A stretch of DNA of 64,000 nucleotides from positions 24,182 to 88,181 of the forward strand of contig JAAPAO010000081.1 in NCBI GenBank assembly GCA_013115145.1. The letters run 5' to 3'. Positions 63,776 through 64,000 of the stretch are shown in pieces. Source of the DNA: Perkinsus chesapeaki (lineage: Eukaryota > Perkinsozoa > Perkinsida > Perkinsidae). A model generated the notes under the pieces. It was given only the letters and a program-made list of their open reading frames with translations. It made no database searches and was not told the DNA's origin. Each line of letters starts with the position of its first letter. The first letter of the stretch is position 1. The position numbers and the translations under genes are program-made.

Positions 63776-64000
63776 GACAGCCCGGTTTTAATAGTGAGCC
63801 AGTCCTCTGTGACAGCCCTGTTTTAATAGTGAGCCAGTCCTCTGTGACAGCCCTGTTTTAATAGTGAGCCAGTCCTCTGTGACAGCCCTGTTTTAATAGT
63901 GAGCCAGTCCTCTGTGACAGCCCTGTTTTAATAGTGAGCCAGTCCTCTGTGACAGCCCTGTTTTAATAGTGAGCCAGTCCTCTGTGACAGCCCTGTTTTA
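63776..64000. repeat. 35-bp tandem satellite array, runs off the window end
   Basis: Units start at 63776, 63811, 63846, 63881, 63916, 63951 and 63986: six full units and 15 bases of a seventh. All full units are identical except for one base in the first (CCCGG in place of CCCTG). Each begins GACAGCCCTG and ends GTCCTCTGT. There are no spacers between units. Confidence 0.97.

Noticed and set aside
63776-64000. CRISPR array
   Set aside because: Repeats are contiguous with no unique spacers, and the genome is eukaryotic.

Overview
The window looks like nuclear DNA of an alveolate protist, most likely a Perkinsus-type genome. This is inferred from compact genes, very many tiny GT-AG introns of about 40-50 nt (most near 44-49), eukaryotic ribosomal-protein, CTP synthase, SMG1 and initiator-tRNA genes, and dispersed transposon debris. 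I found no spliced-leader RNA gene and no rRNA, so the genus is an inference. No operons are expected. Most multi-exon models below were rebuilt by hand by joining exons in phase at GT-AG borders.

Region 1 (1-21517): a head-to-tail array of eight genes, the first cut by the window edge, for two-half polytopic membrane proteins of the FUSC / aromatic-acid-exporter type. Five central copies share exon structure to the base (a 978-nt second exon in each) and carry near-identical DNA tracts that look like gene conversion. A remnant of an extra copy lies between genes 2 and 3.

Region 2 (22015-29590): a 15-exon alternative NADH dehydrogenase with an EF-hand; a small protein with an N-myristoylation-type start and a VCP/p97-interacting motif; divergent RPS7 and RPL5 genes sharing a 156-bp upstream region; and a six-exon gene of unknown function.

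Region 3 (30103-39303): a secreted pepsin-like protein that seems to have lost both catalytic Asp residues, flanked by direct repeats; an initiator tRNA-Met gene; a complete 15-exon CTP synthase on the minus strand; an unknown single-exon gene; and a sphingomyelin-synthase-like gene with its catalytic H, H and D visible.

Region 4 (about 39528-49614): one large gene for an SMG1-type PI3K-related kinase, with the kinase domain in a 4.3-kb exon and the FATC domain in a 27-codon exon 3 kb further on.

Region 5 (49615-64000): an unstable segment with three copies of a papain-type protease gene (one apparently intact, two decaying), duplicated flanks, a Merlin/IS1595-type DNA transposon broken by a 5'-truncated non-LTR retrotransposon with a 13-bp target-site duplication, a coiled-coil gene, AT-rich sequence with hairpins, and a 35-bp satellite array that runs off the window end.
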